The notes under the pieces: generated by a model
What the model was told of the DNA's origin: nothing
The model's database searches: none
What the model saw: the letters and a program-made list of their open reading frames with translations, nothing else
In this document: positions 36,887 through 47,000 of the stretch, piece by piece
Position numbering within the stretch: the stretch's first letter is position 1
Layout: every line of letters begins with the position of its first letter
Source of the DNA: Gammaproteobacteria bacterium
GTDB taxonomy: Bacteria > Pseudomonadota > Gammaproteobacteria > Pseudomonadales > IMCC2047
Length of the DNA: 64,000 bases
Assembly: GCA_021773395.1 (NCBI GenBank)
Contig: JAJFKB010000005.1
Span: forward strand, 39,718 to 103,717
Reading direction: 5' to 3'
Translations under genes and position numbers: made by a program

Positions 36887-37795
36887 TCAGGATACGTGCT
36901 GTTTAATCACTTCCAGCGATTGTGAAAGTGTATCGCCATCACCCTCAACCCAATTTATCGCAATGCCCTGTCTCTCCCAGCGCCTGAATGCAGTGTCCTG
37001 GCGTTTGGCGAACTGATTGATCGCAGACCGCAGCTTTTGGTACATGTCGTTGTAGTTAAGCTGGCCCCTCAGGTGTTGTGAGATAAACCGATATTCCAGG
37101 CCCTTCAATTCAAGGCTTTCGTGACTCACACCCTGCTGCAACAGATTTTCTACTTCGTCAATCATACCCAGTTCAAAGCGCTGTTTGAGTCGTTGTTCGA
37201 TGCGCTTTCTCAGTACCGGTCGGTCCCAGCGAATGCCAATGTAGAGTGGTTTGACCTCCGGTTTAATGATTGATTTTTGTTCTTCTTTTGCCTTTTGCTC
37301 ACCGAGGGCAATTTCAATGGCGCGGTAGAGGCGTTGCCGGTCAATCAGGTCGGTGGTGTTGTGCTGATCGGGCTTTAATTGCAACAGTTTGCTACGTAGT
37401 TGCTCCAGGCCGAGTTGATCGAGTTGCTGGCGCAGTTCAGGGTCTTCTTCAACCGTTACAAACTGGTAATCTCTGGCAACTGCGTCGATATAGAGGCTGG
37501 AGCCGCCTACCAGAATGGGTAGCATTTTTCGTTGTTGTATCTCATCGAACGCTTTGTAGAAATCCCTTTGGTAGTCGAAGACGCTATATTCTGTTCCCGG
37601 ATCGACCAGATCAATGAGGTGGTAGGGAACAGCACCGTACTCGTGCAGATCCTTACCGGTTCCCAGATCCATACCGCGGTAGACCTGCCGGGAGTCTCCT
37701 GAAAGTATTTCGCCCTGCAGCTGTTGCGCTAATTGCACACCGAGGTGGGTTTTGCCAGATGCGGTTGCGCCTGCGATGATGAGTAAGTTAAACAA
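36887..37795 (-). CDS. miaA: tRNA dimethylallyltransferase MiaA
   Basis: 302 residues. The P-loop is IIAGATASGKTHLGVQLA, followed by the tRNA/DMAPP site GDSRQVYRGMDLGTGKD, which deviates from the common DSxQVYRGMDIGTAKP. HLIDLVDPGTEYSVFDYQRDF, LVGGSSLYIDAV and the end ELKGLEYRFISQ with QFAKRQDTAFRRWE follow. It modifies A37 of tRNAs reading UNN codons. The sequence is divergent and outside the usual hfq-hflX operon, so it could be a second copy; that cannot be decided from the window. Confidence 0.8.
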   Translation of the reverse strand: MFNLLIIAGATASGKTHLGVQLAQQLQGEILSGDSRQVYRGMDLGTGKDLHEYGAVPYHLIDLVDPGTEYSVFDYQRDFYKAFDEIQQRKMLPILVGGSSLYIDAVARDYQFVTVEEDPELRQQLDQLGLEQLRSKLLQLKPDQHNTTDLIDRQRLYRAIEIALGEQKAKEEQKSIIKPEVKPLYIGIRWDRPVLRKRIEQRLKQRFELGMIDEVENLLQQGVSHESLELKGLEYRFISQHLRGQLNYNDMYQKLRSAINQFAKRQDTAFRRWERQGIAINWVEGDGDTLSQSLEVIKQHVS

Positions 37796-38021
37796 AAAAG
37801 GGTCTCGTCTGTTAATAGGGTTCAGCGCATTCTAAACTAAAAGCGGAGAGTGTCAGAGCGTTTAAGCTAAGATCAGTTGATATTCATGGCCTAATAGCCG
37901 CTAAAATTTCTTTGCCTGAATTTCAGCCATGCAAATATACGGCATGATTTTTTGTGTGTAGAATAGTTTGCTTTCCAGTTGAACTGGCGTAACAGGCCCT
38001 AACTGAATAGATCAGAGAACA

Positions 38022-38696
38022 ATGCCCGATTATTTTATTGCCCCCTCTATTTTGTCTGCAGATTTTGCCCGGTTGGGCGAAGAGGTTGATGCGGTGTTGA
38101 ATGCCGGTGCAGATATCGTGCACTTTGATGTGATGGATAACCATTATGTGCCCAATCTCACCATCGGCCCGATGGTCTGCAAAGCGTTGCGCAAACATGG
38201 TGTGACCGCTCCGATTGATGTGCACCTGATGGTCAAGCCGGTGGATAGAATCATAGGTGATTTTATAGATGCCGGGGCCAGCTATATTACCTTTCACCCG
38301 GAAGCGTCTGAACATATTGACCGTTCGCTGCAGCTGATCAGGGAGGGAGGTTGTCAGGCTGGTTTGGTGTTAAACCCGGCAACGCCCATAAATTGCCTGG
38401 CGCACGTCATGGACAAGCTGGATATGATCCTGCTGATGTCTGTAAACCCCGGTTTTGGAGGGCAAAAGTTTATCCCTGAGACTTATCGTAAGATCCAGCA
38501 GGTGCGAGCACTGATAGACGATAGTGGACGGGATATTCGCCTGGAGGTCGACGGCGGTATTGGTGTTGAAAATATCGCACAGGTCGCTTCAGCTGGTGCG
38601 GATACCTTTGTGGCAGGTTCGGCCATATTTTGCTCCGACAGTTATCAGCAAACCATCGATAAAATGCGCCAATCACTGGCCACTGTAACGAGTTAA
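38022..38696 (+). CDS. rpe: Ribulose-phosphate 3-epimerase
   Basis: 224 residues, a TIM barrel with the signatures [51 protein letters not shown] and [17 protein letters not shown]. Reaction: ribulose-5-P to xylulose-5-P in the pentose phosphate pathway. It lies 31 bp before trpE. In many gammaproteobacteria a gph gene stands between rpe and trpE; it is missing here. Confidence 0.95.
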   Translation: MPDYFIAPSILSADFARLGEEVDAVLNAGADIVHFDVMDNHYVPNLTIGPMVCKALRKHGVTAPIDVHLMVKPVDRIIGDFIDAGASYITFHPEASEHIDRSLQLIREGGCQAGLVLNPATPINCLAHVMDKLDMILLMSVNPGFGGQKFIPETYRKIQQVRALIDDSGRDIRLEVDGGIGVENIAQVASAGADTFVAGSAIFCSDSYQQTIDKMRQSLATVTS

Positions 38697-38727
38697 TACC
38701 GAAGTAGAAAAGGAAGCGGTACCCGCC

Positions 38728-40236
38728 ATGACGCCCGAACAATTCGCTCAACTCGCCGCCGAGGGCTATAACCGGATTCCAGTCATCAGGACTGTGCTGG
38801 CTGATCTCGATACTCCATTGAGTTCCTATCTTAAACTGGCAGCGGGCCCCTATTCCTATATGTTTGAATCGGTACAGGGCGGCGAAAAGTGGGGGCGCTA
38901 CTCGATTATCGGATTACCCTGTCGCACTATCCTGAAAGTACGTGGTAACCAGATTCGTGTCGAAACCGATGGGCAGCTGGTGGAGTCCCTGGAGCATGCC
39001 GATCCCTTTGAATTTATCAAGGAGTTTCAAAACCGGTTTCGTGTGGCTAAGCTGGATGACAGTCCCCGTTACAATGGTGGTCTGGCGGGATATTTCGGTT
39101 ACGACACGGTTCGCTACGTCGAGCCTCGCCTTAAAAAATCGATGCGACCCGATACAATCGATAATCCGGATATCGTTCTGATGCTGTCTGATGAAGTGCT
39201 GGTGTTCGATAACCTGGCCGGTACCCTCAGTGTGATTATCCATGTCGATCCGGTGGAGCCTGATGGTTTTGAGCAGGCGCAGCAACGGTTGGATTATCTG
39301 GTTTCCAGACTGCCGGAACCTTCACCGAATCTGTCGGAAATCAATCTTGATGTGGTCAATATGGCGGCCGACCAGCTGCCGATTGAGGAGAGTGCGTTTA
39401 AGTCAAACTTCACCCAGCCCGACTATGAGAAAGCGGTAGAAAAGATCAAGGAGTATGCGCTGGCGGGAGATATTATGCAGGTGGTGCCTTCACAGCGGAT
39501 GAGCATCCCTTTTACCGCTGAACCGATCAATCTGTATCGGGCGCTGCGCAATTTGAACCCCTCTCCCTATATGTTTTACCTGAATCTGGATGACTTCTAT
39601 GTGGTAGGCGCTTCACCGGAGGTGTTGACCCGGGTTGAAGATGGCCTGATTACCGTCAGACCGATAGCGGGTACCCGTCGCCGGGGTAAAACCGAAGCCG
39701 AAGACCGGGCGATGGAGCAGGAGTTGTTAGGGGATCCAAAAGAGTTAGCCGAACATCTGATGCTGATCGACCTGGGTCGTAATGATGTAGGGCGGGTAGC
39801 GAAAACGGGTACCGTCAAAGTGACCGATAACATGGTGGTTGAGCGCTACTCCCATGTGATGCATATTGTATCCAATGTGGTGGGGCAGCTTAAGTCGGGA
39901 CTTTCGGCAATCGATGTGCTGCGTGCAACGATTCCCGCCGGAACGCTGAGTGGTGCTCCCAAAATTCGCGCCATGGAGATTATCGATGAGGTGGAGCCGG
40001 TAAAAAGAGGTGTTTATGGTGGTGCGGTTGGTTATATCTCTTGGGAAGATAATATGGATACCTGTATTGCGATCCGTACGGCAGTGATTAAAGACCAGGT
40101 GCTCTATGTGCAGGCCGGCGGAGGTGTCGTGGCGGATTCAGTACCAAGGCTGGAATGGAAGGAAACTATGAATAAGGCGCGGGCGATGTTTCGAGCGGTG
40201 GCCATGGCTCATTGCGACGGTGAAGGGGAGGGGTAG
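38728..40236 (+). CDS. trpE: Anthranilate synthase component I TrpE
   Basis: 502 residues. Chorismate-binding motifs are [43 protein letters not shown] and [18 protein letters not shown], and VVGASPEVL and [14 protein letters not shown] complete the active site. The N-terminal domain has the tryptophan feedback region. Reaction: chorismate and glutamine to anthranilate, with TrpG. Followed by trpG 9 bp later. Confidence 0.96.
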   Translation: MTPEQFAQLAAEGYNRIPVIRTVLADLDTPLSSYLKLAAGPYSYMFESVQGGEKWGRYSIIGLPCRTILKVRGNQIRVETDGQLVESLEHADPFEFIKEFQNRFRVAKLDDSPRYNGGLAGYFGYDTVRYVEPRLKKSMRPDTIDNPDIVLMLSDEVLVFDNLAGTLSVIIHVDPVEPDGFEQAQQRLDYLVSRLPEPSPNLSEINLDVVNMAADQLPIEESAFKSNFTQPDYEKAVEKIKEYALAGDIMQVVPSQRMSIPFTAEPINLYRALRNLNPSPYMFYLNLDDFYVVGASPEVLTRVEDGLITVRPIAGTRRRGKTEAEDRAMEQELLGDPKELAEHLMLIDLGRNDVGRVAKTGTVKVTDNMVVERYSHVMHIVSNVVGQLKSGLSAIDVLRATIPAGTLSGAPKIRAMEIIDEVEPVKRGVYGGAVGYISWEDNMDTCIAIRTAVIKDQVLYVQAGGGVVADSVPRLEWKETMNKARAMFRAVAMAHCDGEGEG

Positions 40237-40245
40237 GACACTTTC

Positions 40246-40830
40246 ATGCTATTAATGATCGATAACTACGACTCTTTTACCTATAACGTGGTTCAGTATC
40301 TGGGTGAACTGGGAGCGGACGTGCAGGTGTATCGAAATGATGAGATAAGCATTGCCGAGATGGAGGCTATAAACCCGAAGCGTATTGTGATCTCCCCTGG
40401 GCCCTGCACGCCGAATGAGGCCGGGATATCTGTTGCGGCGATCGAGCACTTTGCCGGCAAACTGCCAATTCTGGGCATCTGCCTTGGCCATCAGTCGATT
40501 GCGCAAGCCTTTGGCGGTAAAATTGTTCGGGCTGGCCAGGTGATGCATGGTAAGACATCGAAGATATATCACAAGGGGACAGGCGTATTTAGCGGTCTGA
40601 ATAACCCCTTCGTGGCAACCCGTTATCACTCCCTGGTGATTGAGCAGCACAGTTTGCCGGACTGTCTGGAAATCACTGCATGGACAGGAGGTTTAGACGG
40701 GTCAATTGATGAAATCATGGGCGTGCGGCATAAGGAGCTGGCGATAGAGGGTGTGCAGTTTCATCCGGAATCTATTCTCACCGAGCACGGCCATGATTTG
40801 CTGAGGAATTTCCTGAATGTTGAGCTCTAA
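40246..40830 (+). CDS. trpG: Anthranilate synthase component II TrpG (glutamine amidotransferase)
   Basis: 194 residues. [19 protein letters not shown] opens the class I amidotransferase. The nucleophile Cys is in [15 protein letters not shown], the oxyanion part in [10 protein letters not shown], and His/Glu in [14 protein letters not shown]. It supplies ammonia to TrpE. Lies between trpE and trpD, in a normal trpEGD order. Confidence 0.95.
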   Translation: MLLMIDNYDSFTYNVVQYLGELGADVQVYRNDEISIAEMEAINPKRIVISPGPCTPNEAGISVAAIEHFAGKLPILGICLGHQSIAQAFGGKIVRAGQVMHGKTSKIYHKGTGVFSGLNNPFVATRYHSLVIEQHSLPDCLEITAWTGGLDGSIDEIMGVRHKELAIEGVQFHPESILTEHGHDLLRNFLNVEL

Positions 40831-40860
40831 GCTGAATCCCCCCAGGGTTATAGGGTTCTG

Positions 40861-41895
40861 ATGGTTATGAATATACAAGAAGCCATTGCCGGGCTGGTCG
40901 AGCGAAAAGGCTTAACCGCCGATCAGACCGCTGAGGTCATGCGACAGATTATGTCTGGTCAGGCGAATGAGGCTCAAATCGCAGGCTTTCTGGTAGCGTT
41001 GCGTATGAAGGGCGAGAGCCTGGAGGAGTTGTTAGGTACGGTGATGGTCATGCGTGAACTGGTTGTGCCGGTTACCTTGTCCGAGTCAAATCTGGTTGAT
41101 ATCGTGGGAACTGGTGGTGATGGTGCCAATCTGTTTAACGTGTCAACCGCCAGTGCCTTTGTGGCGGCGGCGGCGGGCTCAAAGGTCGCCAAACATGGGA
41201 ATCATTCGGTATCGAGTTCCAGCGGAAGTGCTGATCTATTGCAGCAGTTTGGCATCAATATCAAGCTGACATCAGAGCAGGTGGCACTTTGCGTTAAAGA
41301 GGTTGGTGTTGGTTTTATGTATGCTCCGGCGCACCATGGTGCGATGAAGTATGCCGCTGCGCCACGCAAGGCACTGGGAATACGAACACTCTTTAACATG
41401 GTCGGCCCGATGACCAACCCGGCTGGAGTGGTTAATCAAGTGATCGGAGTATTTGATGCGGCGCTCTGTGTACCAGTTGCGCAGGTGTTGCAGCGTTTGG
41501 GAAGTGAGCATGTCATGGTAGTGCATTCCGATGATGGCCTGGATGAGATCAGTCTTGCCGGTGCCACGCACGTCGCTGAGCTGGTTGGAGGTGAAATTCG
41601 TGAATACCAAATCAATCCTGAAGATTTCGGTATCAGCCGATCCGATTTAACCGGTCTTTGCGTGAACAGCGCCGCAGAATCGCAGGAACTTATCGTTTCA
41701 GCACTGACAAAGAATGCAAATAGTGATGCAATGAAAGCTGCCGATATGATTGCCCTTAATGCCGGGGCTGCAATCTACGTATCTGGTGTGACAAATACGT
41801 TGGCGGAAGGCGTGGTAATGGCTCAGGATATGATAGGCAGTGGCCTGGCGCTGGGTAAAATGAATGACCTTGCAAGTTTTACGGCTTGCTTTTAG
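40861..41895 (+). CDS. trpD: Anthranilate phosphoribosyltransferase TrpD
   Basis: 344 residues (or 342 from the second ATG at 40867). It has [28 protein letters not shown] (PRPP loop), [41 protein letters not shown] and GPMTNPAG. Reaction: anthranilate and PRPP to phosphoribosylanthranilate. trpC, which usually follows trpD, is absent; a DUF2959 gene comes next. Confidence 0.95.
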   Translation: MVMNIQEAIAGLVERKGLTADQTAEVMRQIMSGQANEAQIAGFLVALRMKGESLEELLGTVMVMRELVVPVTLSESNLVDIVGTGGDGANLFNVSTASAFVAAAAGSKVAKHGNHSVSSSSGSADLLQQFGINIKLTSEQVALCVKEVGVGFMYAPAHHGAMKYAAAPRKALGIRTLFNMVGPMTNPAGVVNQVIGVFDAALCVPVAQVLQRLGSEHVMVVHSDDGLDEISLAGATHVAELVGGEIREYQINPEDFGISRSDLTGLCVNSAAESQELIVSALTKNANSDAMKAADMIALNAGAAIYVSGVTNTLAEGVVMAQDMIGSGLALGKMNDLASFTACF

Positions 41896-41929
41896 ATTAA
41901 TGAAGACCTCTGAATGCGGGAGTTATTCC

Positions 41930-42574
41930 ATGAAAATTCGATTGCCGATTATGCTGTTTATGATGGTGTGGACGCTGGCGGGCTGTCAGCAGACCTACTA
42001 CAACACCATGGAGAAGCTTGGGGTTCATAAAAGGGATATTCTGGTCGACCGCGTAGAAGAAGCGCGGGATAGCCAGGTCGAAACGCAGGAACAGTTTAAA
42101 TCGGCGCTTGAACGGTTTTCCGAAGTGGTTAACTTTGATGGTGGGGATCTGCAGGAGCAATACGAAGCGCTGAACAAAGAGTACGAAAAGAGTGAGGAAA
42201 AGGCTCAGGCAGTTAGCGACAGAATTGAGGCTGTCAGTGATGTTGCTGAGGCGCTGTTTGAGGAGTGGGAAGGTGAGCTGGATGAGTATTCCAGTGGTAA
42301 ATTCAGGCGCTTGAAGAAGCGTGAAATGAATGAGGCCCGAACTCGTTATGAAGGTTTGATTAAAGCTATGAGAAAGGCGGAATCAAAAATCCCACCGGTA
42401 CTGACCGCGTTCAAGGATCAGGTGTTATTTCTCAAGCATAGTTTGAACGCTAAAGCTGTGGCTTCTCTTAAAAGTGAGCTGGTGAGCGTGCGCTCAGATG
42501 TTTCACGGTTGGTGAAGGAGATGCAAAAATCAATTGATGCTTCCAACGCCTATATCAGCTCTTTAAGCCAATGA
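41930..42574 (+). CDS. DUF2959 family lipoprotein
   Basis: About 214 residues from ATG 41930 with GGGAG 9 bp upstream. A lipoprotein signal (LPIMLFMMVWTLAGC, Cys about 18) precedes a highly charged, helical and probably coiled-coil protein (YEALNKEYEKSEEKAQAVSDRIEAV). Its conserved opening QTYYNTMEKLGVHKRDILVDRVEEAR is that of the DUF2959 family, which has unknown function. Probably an envelope structural protein. It lies directly after trpD, where trpC would be expected. Confidence 0.75.
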   Translation: MKIRLPIMLFMMVWTLAGCQQTYYNTMEKLGVHKRDILVDRVEEARDSQVETQEQFKSALERFSEVVNFDGGDLQEQYEALNKEYEKSEEKAQAVSDRIEAVSDVAEALFEEWEGELDEYSSGKFRRLKKREMNEARTRYEGLIKAMRKAESKIPPVLTAFKDQVLFLKHSLNAKAVASLKSELVSVRSDVSRLVKEMQKSIDASNAYISSLSQ

Positions 42575-42581
42575 GATTTAT

Positions 42582-42959
42582 ATGCCAATAGAATTTGATA
42601 TTGATGAGCATTCGAGGGTCGTTTCGATACACTCCTTTGATGTCATCGGTATTGAGGATATTGAGCAAGTTATTGTGGATATCAGGCAGCATCCCGATTC
42701 TACGGATGGCATGTCAGTAGTTATCGATTTAAGAGAGACAAGGCGCGCTTTTTTTGTGCGGGAAATGGATGCATTGATTGCAATAATGGCGACACAGGCT
42801 GCCAGGTTTGTTGATCGATACGCCTTTGTGGTTTCGACTGAGCTTGCGATTGGATTAAGTCGTCGTTTTCATTTTAGAGCGGTGAGAGCCGGTTTGAATA
42901 TTTCAGTGTTTCCGGATTATTCGTCAGCACTAAGCTGGATCAAGAAGTTCGATGAGTGA
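42582..42959 (+). CDS. Small STAS/SpoIIAA-like protein, function unknown
   Basis: 125 residues, soluble, start ATG 42582 (7 bp after the previous stop). Alternating beta strands and helices, with SVVIDLRETRRAFF and ATQAARFVDRYAFVVSTELAIGLSRRFHFRA, resemble the SpoIIAA-like/STAS fold seen in small bacterial regulators. No Ser phospho-acceptor can be assigned. Its stop overlaps the next gene by 8 bp, so the three genes 42582-44566 seem coupled. Confidence 0.5.
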   Translation: MPIEFDIDEHSRVVSIHSFDVIGIEDIEQVIVDIRQHPDSTDGMSVVIDLRETRRAFFVREMDALIAIMATQAARFVDRYAFVVSTELAIGLSRRFHFRAVRAGLNISVFPDYSSALSWIKKFDE

Positions 42960-43461
42960 GCACGTCTACTATTTCGCATACGGTTCAAACTTGCACCCAT
43001 TTCGGCTGGGTGCACGGATTCAATCCAGCAAGTTGTTGGCGGTTACGCACCTTGAAGGCTACAGTCTAAGATTCCACAAACGCGGTGCTGACCTTTCAGG
43101 TAAATGTAATGCTTTCTATACCGGTCTTGAAGAGGATCGGTTACCCGGGGTCGTCTACAGCATGGAAGCAGCCGAAAAATCTTTACTGGATGGCATCGAG
43201 GGCACCGGTTATATTACTAAATCAATTGAGTTAGATCTGTCAGGGACGATTTGCACGGCTTTTGCTTATGTTGCGCAGCCGAGCTATCTCGATGAGGATC
43301 TGAAGCCCTATAACTGGTATCGAGAGCTTGTCTACATTGGTGCTAGATATCACGGCTTCTCACGCTCTTATGTTAAGCGGATCCAGGAAGTTGAAGCGAT
43401 TGCAGACCATGATAAAGAGCGATGTCAGGCCAATGAACAACTGTTGTCGTGCATGCGGTAG
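42952..43461 (+). CDS. Gamma-glutamylcyclotransferase-like (AIG2/GGCT fold) protein
   Basis: 169 residues. The GGCT fold starts with VYYFAYGSNLHPFRLGARI, the substrate loop motif YGSN being diagnostic. RLPGVVYSMEAAEKSLLDGIEG holds the probable catalytic Glu, and PYNWYRELVYIGARYHG closes the fold. Members act on gamma-glutamyl amines or peptides; the substrate here is unknown. The start overlaps the previous gene by 8 bp and its end overlaps the next by 29 bp. Confidence 0.75.
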   Translation: MSEHVYYFAYGSNLHPFRLGARIQSSKLLAVTHLEGYSLRFHKRGADLSGKCNAFYTGLEEDRLPGVVYSMEAAEKSLLDGIEGTGYITKSIELDLSGTICTAFAYVAQPSYLDEDLKPYNWYRELVYIGARYHGFSRSYVKRIQEVEAIADHDKERCQANEQLLSCMR

Positions 43462-44566
43462 GAATATTTTGCGATGCCTGGCGCTTTTATCTGTCTGTCT
43501 GGTGCTTTCCTGTGGCACAGCTAAAGATGAAATTGAGAGTGCCAGTAAGGTGCTTGATCGTTGGGGGCAGGTGGAAGCAAGCCCTGTGTCTACAGTGCAC
43601 CAGAAACAGATCAGCCAGCTATTTTTGGATGCTGCCAATTTAAATCTGCTTTTGAGTTGGGCATTAAAGCATCCAGCACAGTTTTTACAGCGATTAAGCT
43701 ATTTTAAAGAGGCAGCGTTTTATCACAGCTTTGCCGAACTGGTCGTGGATGGAGGGAAGAGTTTTGCCTTAATCGAAATGTTGATTGGCAGTCCTTCATT
43801 AGAGGCCGAGCGGTTGCTCAAGGCGATCAGGGCCAGGGAAGATCTGGATGCAAGAATCAAAGTGTCGGCCCAAACAAAAGCTTCCGCCATAGTATTGCAG
43901 TACATTATTGCTCTTGAGGGAGAGACAGCAACTACCACCTGGCGGGGAGCAGCGCTGCTGGTGGCGCAAAACCATTGCCAGGTAGCACTGGTGACAGCAG
44001 GACATAATGTACTTGATGGACAAGGGGAGTTGCGAGCGCCACTTAGTCAGCTATACCTGTACCTGCCGGGCGGCAAGCAATCCATAACGGAAGTTTTTCC
44101 GCAGACGTCCTCCATTCCGTCGGCCCAAGATTGGACTATTCTGATAGCAAATAAAAATCGTTGCGCTGATCAGTTCGATTCTCTGGCCCCTGAGCCGTGG
44201 CCGCTTCAACAGATACCGGAAAAGGGGTTAGACGTTAGTCTGTTTTGTTTTCATCAAAGTCAAAGTGATGTAATACCGTCTCTTTATGCAGAGCAATGCC
44301 GGATCTATCCATCGGAAACCGGTGTGTTGAAGTATTACGCGAATCAGCCAGCGGGCAAATTGGGTATACATACCTGTCAGTCGGTGACCGGATCTTCAGG
44401 CTGTCCTGTGCTGTATAACGACGGTGGGCAAAACTATTTTCTGGGGATGCAGATTGAAGGTGATCGACTGACAGGAGCGGGTATCGCGCGATTGGTCAGA
44501 GATGATTTTGCAAAGGCAATTCGCCAGGTTAAAGCTCGCTTGGCGCAGCAGGTTTCCTCGGGGTAG
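43433..44566 (+). CDS. Lipoprotein with trypsin-like serine protease domain
   Basis: About 377 residues from ATG 43433, chosen because it begins a lipoprotein signal (LRCLALLSVCLVLSC, lipobox Cys about 28); a longer in-frame start at 43328 lacks a signal. A helical part (30-195) is followed by a trypsin-like domain with His in VALVTAGHNVL, Asp in SAQDWTILIA and Ser in TGSSGCPVLYNDGG. The triad is complete, although the surrounding sequence is divergent. It is a periplasmic or outer-membrane protease candidate. The 29-bp overlap with the preceding gene suggests coupled expression. Confidence 0.65.
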   Translation: MNNCCRACGRNILRCLALLSVCLVLSCGTAKDEIESASKVLDRWGQVEASPVSTVHQKQISQLFLDAANLNLLLSWALKHPAQFLQRLSYFKEAAFYHSFAELVVDGGKSFALIEMLIGSPSLEAERLLKAIRAREDLDARIKVSAQTKASAIVLQYIIALEGETATTTWRGAALLVAQNHCQVALVTAGHNVLDGQGELRAPLSQLYLYLPGGKQSITEVFPQTSSIPSAQDWTILIANKNRCADQFDSLAPEPWPLQQIPEKGLDVSLFCFHQSQSDVIPSLYAEQCRIYPSETGVLKYYANQPAGKLGIHTCQSVTGSSGCPVLYNDGGQNYFLGMQIEGDRLTGAGIARLVRDDFAKAIRQVKARLAQQVSSG

Positions 44567-44671
44567 TCTCTGATATTTGCCGCTGTGAACACTAGCGCTC
44601 CCGAGCGGCTAACTTACCTGGGTAGCTAGTACTTGAGCAGTTAACGCATCTAGGCATCAAGTTCTGACAGT

Positions 44672-46444
44672 CTATGCTGGCCGGTTTTTTATTCGATACG
44701 AAATATAGGCGCGTTTTACGCCGAGCATCCTGGCGGCCTCAGAAAGATTACCATTTGCCCTCTTTATGGCCTCAGTAATCAGGCCAAATTCGATATCATC
44801 AATAGGGATTTGTTCTTCAAGCACCGAAGCCAGCAGTTTTTCTTCCGGGATGGCTGCCTGTCTGTGTTTGATTGACCCGGTTGGATCAAGCTTCAGTAGC
44901 ATGGAATCGATTGCCGCTTCGCTGAGGAACAGGTGGTTGAGCTCGATTGGCTTATTGTCTTCCGCGAGAATAACGGCGCGTTCGATAAGATTTTCCAGTT
45001 CGCGAATGTTGCCGGGATAATCATGCAGATACAGTGCATCTACGGCGAGATTGGAAAACCCTGTGATTCTCTTTTGATGACGATTATTGAAAAGGCGAAG
45101 AAAATGATCCATTAGCAATGGAATATCCTCTCTTCGTTCTTTTAGCGATGGAATATTGATAGGGAAAACATTTAGGCGGAAAAGCAGGTCCTCTCGAAAT
45201 ATGCCCTCTTTAACGGCAGCGTGTAGATCCATATTAGTGGCGGCTATGATGCGCACGTCGACCTTGCGCGTTGAAGTGTCGCCGACGCGTTCGATTTCCC
45301 GCTCCTGAATGGCGCGTAATAATTTAATCTGCGCCGCCATGGAAAGCGTGCCCACTTCATCCAGGAATAAAGTGCCTGTGTGTGCGCGTTCGAATCGACC
45401 GGGCCTGGCTTCAGTAGCTCCAGTAAATGCACCTTTCTCCACACCAAACAGCTCGGACTCAATAAGATTCTCGGGTATTGCCGAACAGTTAAGTGCTATA
45501 AAGGGCTGGTCAGCACGATTGCTTATTTGGTGCAGTGCACGAGCGAAGCGGCCTTTTCCGACCCCGGTAGCGCCCAGTAATAACACCGTTGCTGAGGTGT
45601 CGGCCACCTTCTGCACAAGATGGCAAGTGGTGGTAAATCCGGGCGAAGTACCTACCATTGCTTCCAGAAGAGAAGATGCCTCCTGATCTTGCGGGGAAAG
45701 GCCTGATATAAGAGCAGCATCTCCGTTTATAGAGCGGTTCGGCGAGCGACTGATGAACATGTGCGGTTGCAGCGCGTTTCGCTCATTCTGAATTTCCTTA
45801 GCATCCCATTCATCGAGAGATTTTCCGACAATACGGCAATGCTTGTCTCCTGCAGCACAGCATTCTACCTCTTTATAGAGAATAGGGCGGCCCATAAAAG
45901 CGCTGGTATAACCAATGGCGTAGCCCAGCTGGATCCAGCAAACAGACTGATCTGATGGGCCAAATGCCTGAAGGTGATGTTTTGCGTCGAAGCTGTCGTG
46001 CCAGATAAATTCACCATAGTACTGCCCTGTTTCGGTGTCACCTTCTACGCGCACAGGTTGAGCGAAGAGCATGCCATGCAAAGAGTGAAGCTGGGGGCCA
46101 GCGAGGAAAGAGTCCAGTGTGGAACGGGTTCTTACCTTGCGGGCAATAACCGCATCTTTGGTTCCGGCTGAATAGCCCATTCGTGTCAGCACTCCTCGGG
46201 CTTCCTCTATGCCGAGCTTTCTGATGGTCTGTTCTCGTAAAAATGCGAGACTGGACATGTGAATCAAGGCAACCCGGTCGCTATCCAGCCAAATGCGACC
46301 CTCTTTCGGTGAGAATCTTAGTGAGTTAATTAGATCGTGAAAGGAGGCATGATTGTCGTCGGCTGAGCCCTCTTCCACTAAGGGCTGTAGCGTAAATCGC
46401 TGCGCGCCTAGAGACTCTAATGCAGGTTTTTCAGGTTTGCTCAT
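44672..46444 (-). CDS. V4R/sigma-54-dependent activator of the DmpR/XylR type (regulator 1)
   Basis: About 590 residues from the ATG at 46444 (AAGG upstream); a TTG at 46492 would add 16. An aromatic-sensing N domain (20-120, with [14 protein letters not shown] and [15 protein letters not shown]) is followed by a V4R domain (130-195, [20 protein letters not shown]). An AAA+ domain (285-450) has [34 protein letters not shown] and [15 protein letters not shown]-terminal HTH has [20 protein letters not shown]. Divergent from ppsA, so it most likely senses phenol and activates the sigma-54 promoter at 46707. Confidence 0.9.
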   Translation of the reverse strand: MSKPEKPALESLGAQRFTLQPLVEEGSADDNHASFHDLINSLRFSPKEGRIWLDSDRVALIHMSSLAFLREQTIRKLGIEEARGVLTRMGYSAGTKDAVIARKVRTRSTLDSFLAGPQLHSLHGMLFAQPVRVEGDTETGQYYGEFIWHDSFDAKHHLQAFGPSDQSVCWIQLGYAIGYTSAFMGRPILYKEVECCAAGDKHCRIVGKSLDEWDAKEIQNERNALQPHMFISRSPNRSINGDAALISGLSPQDQEASSLLEAMVGTSPGFTTTCHLVQKVADTSATVLLLGATGVGKGRFARALHQISNRADQPFIALNCSAIPENLIESELFGVEKGAFTGATEARPGRFERAHTGTLFLDEVGTLSMAAQIKLLRAIQEREIERVGDTSTRKVDVRIIAATNMDLHAAVKEGIFREDLLFRLNVFPINIPSLKERREDIPLLMDHFLRLFNNRHQKRITGFSNLAVDALYLHDYPGNIRELENLIERAVILAEDNKPIELNHLFLSEAAIDSMLLKLDPTGSIKHRQAAIPEEKLLASVLEEQIPIDDIEFGLITEAIKRANGNLSEAARMLGVKRAYISYRIKNRPA

Positions 46445-46525
46445 AGGTGCCTTGATCGTATGATTGAAAGATAAGTATCTATTTTTTATCAAATTTGCAC
46501 ATTACTTTAACTGATCCAAAATGAA

Positions 46526-46549
46526 TGTGCAAAATGATAATTATGCACA
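46526..46549. promoter_or_regulatory. Candidate activator-binding palindrome upstream of ppsA
   Basis: TGTGCA and TGCACA separated by 12 bases, with the inner part also partly symmetric over the 24 bp. It lies about 160 bp before the sigma-54 element, the usual enhancer distance. A further TTTGCACA occurs nearby at 46493-46500, so two or more sites may form the enhancer. Confidence 0.45.
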
Positions 46550-46629
46550 GCGGAAGTTAAAGTCGTTCCTGTCCCTATAGGGCTTGATGAATATTTTATG
46601 ACTGGTTTTAGTGGAAAATAAAACATCAT

Positions 46630-46664
46630 AAAAACACTTTTATAACATGTGGTTAAGTGTTTTT
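46630..46664. repeat. 10-bp inverted repeat before the pps promoter
   Basis: Perfect arms AAAAACACTT and AAGTGTTTTT with a 15-base spacer, 43 bp upstream of the sigma-54 -24 element. It may bind a protein (second activator site, IHF-type bending region) or form a transcription barrier between the divergent genes. Function unproven. Confidence 0.4.
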
Positions 46665-46706
46665 TGCAGGGTTTTTTTTGATCATTGGAAATGGCAGGTT
46701 ATTAGT

Positions 46707-46722
46707 TGGCCTGGTCTTTGCT
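46707..46722 (+). promoter_or_regulatory. Sigma-54 promoter of the pps/ppc operon
   Basis: TGGCCTGGTCTTTGCT has GG and GC 10 bases apart, the -24/-12 pattern. It lies 279 bp before ppsA, and the divergent gene encodes a sigma-54 activator with an aromatic-sensing domain. Confidence 0.75.
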
Positions 46723-47000
46723 ACATACACTGATAGCAATCGCGTGCGACGCAAAAAAAGGGGAGCGAAGCACCATTGTTAAAAAAATGGGTGAAATTTG
46801 ATGAAGTAAGGGCCCATTAGATTAATAAATGAAACAGTGTCACCAAATCAAATAAAACGTCGATCACATCGAATATGTGTAGCCAGAGTTAGTAATAGGG
46901 CAGGTGTATCAGTTTTTAGGTGGCTTAAATAATAAGGGCACAGAGACACGCAGAAAAATTGCCCACACTAAAATGCGAGAAAATGTCAGGAGGAACACCG

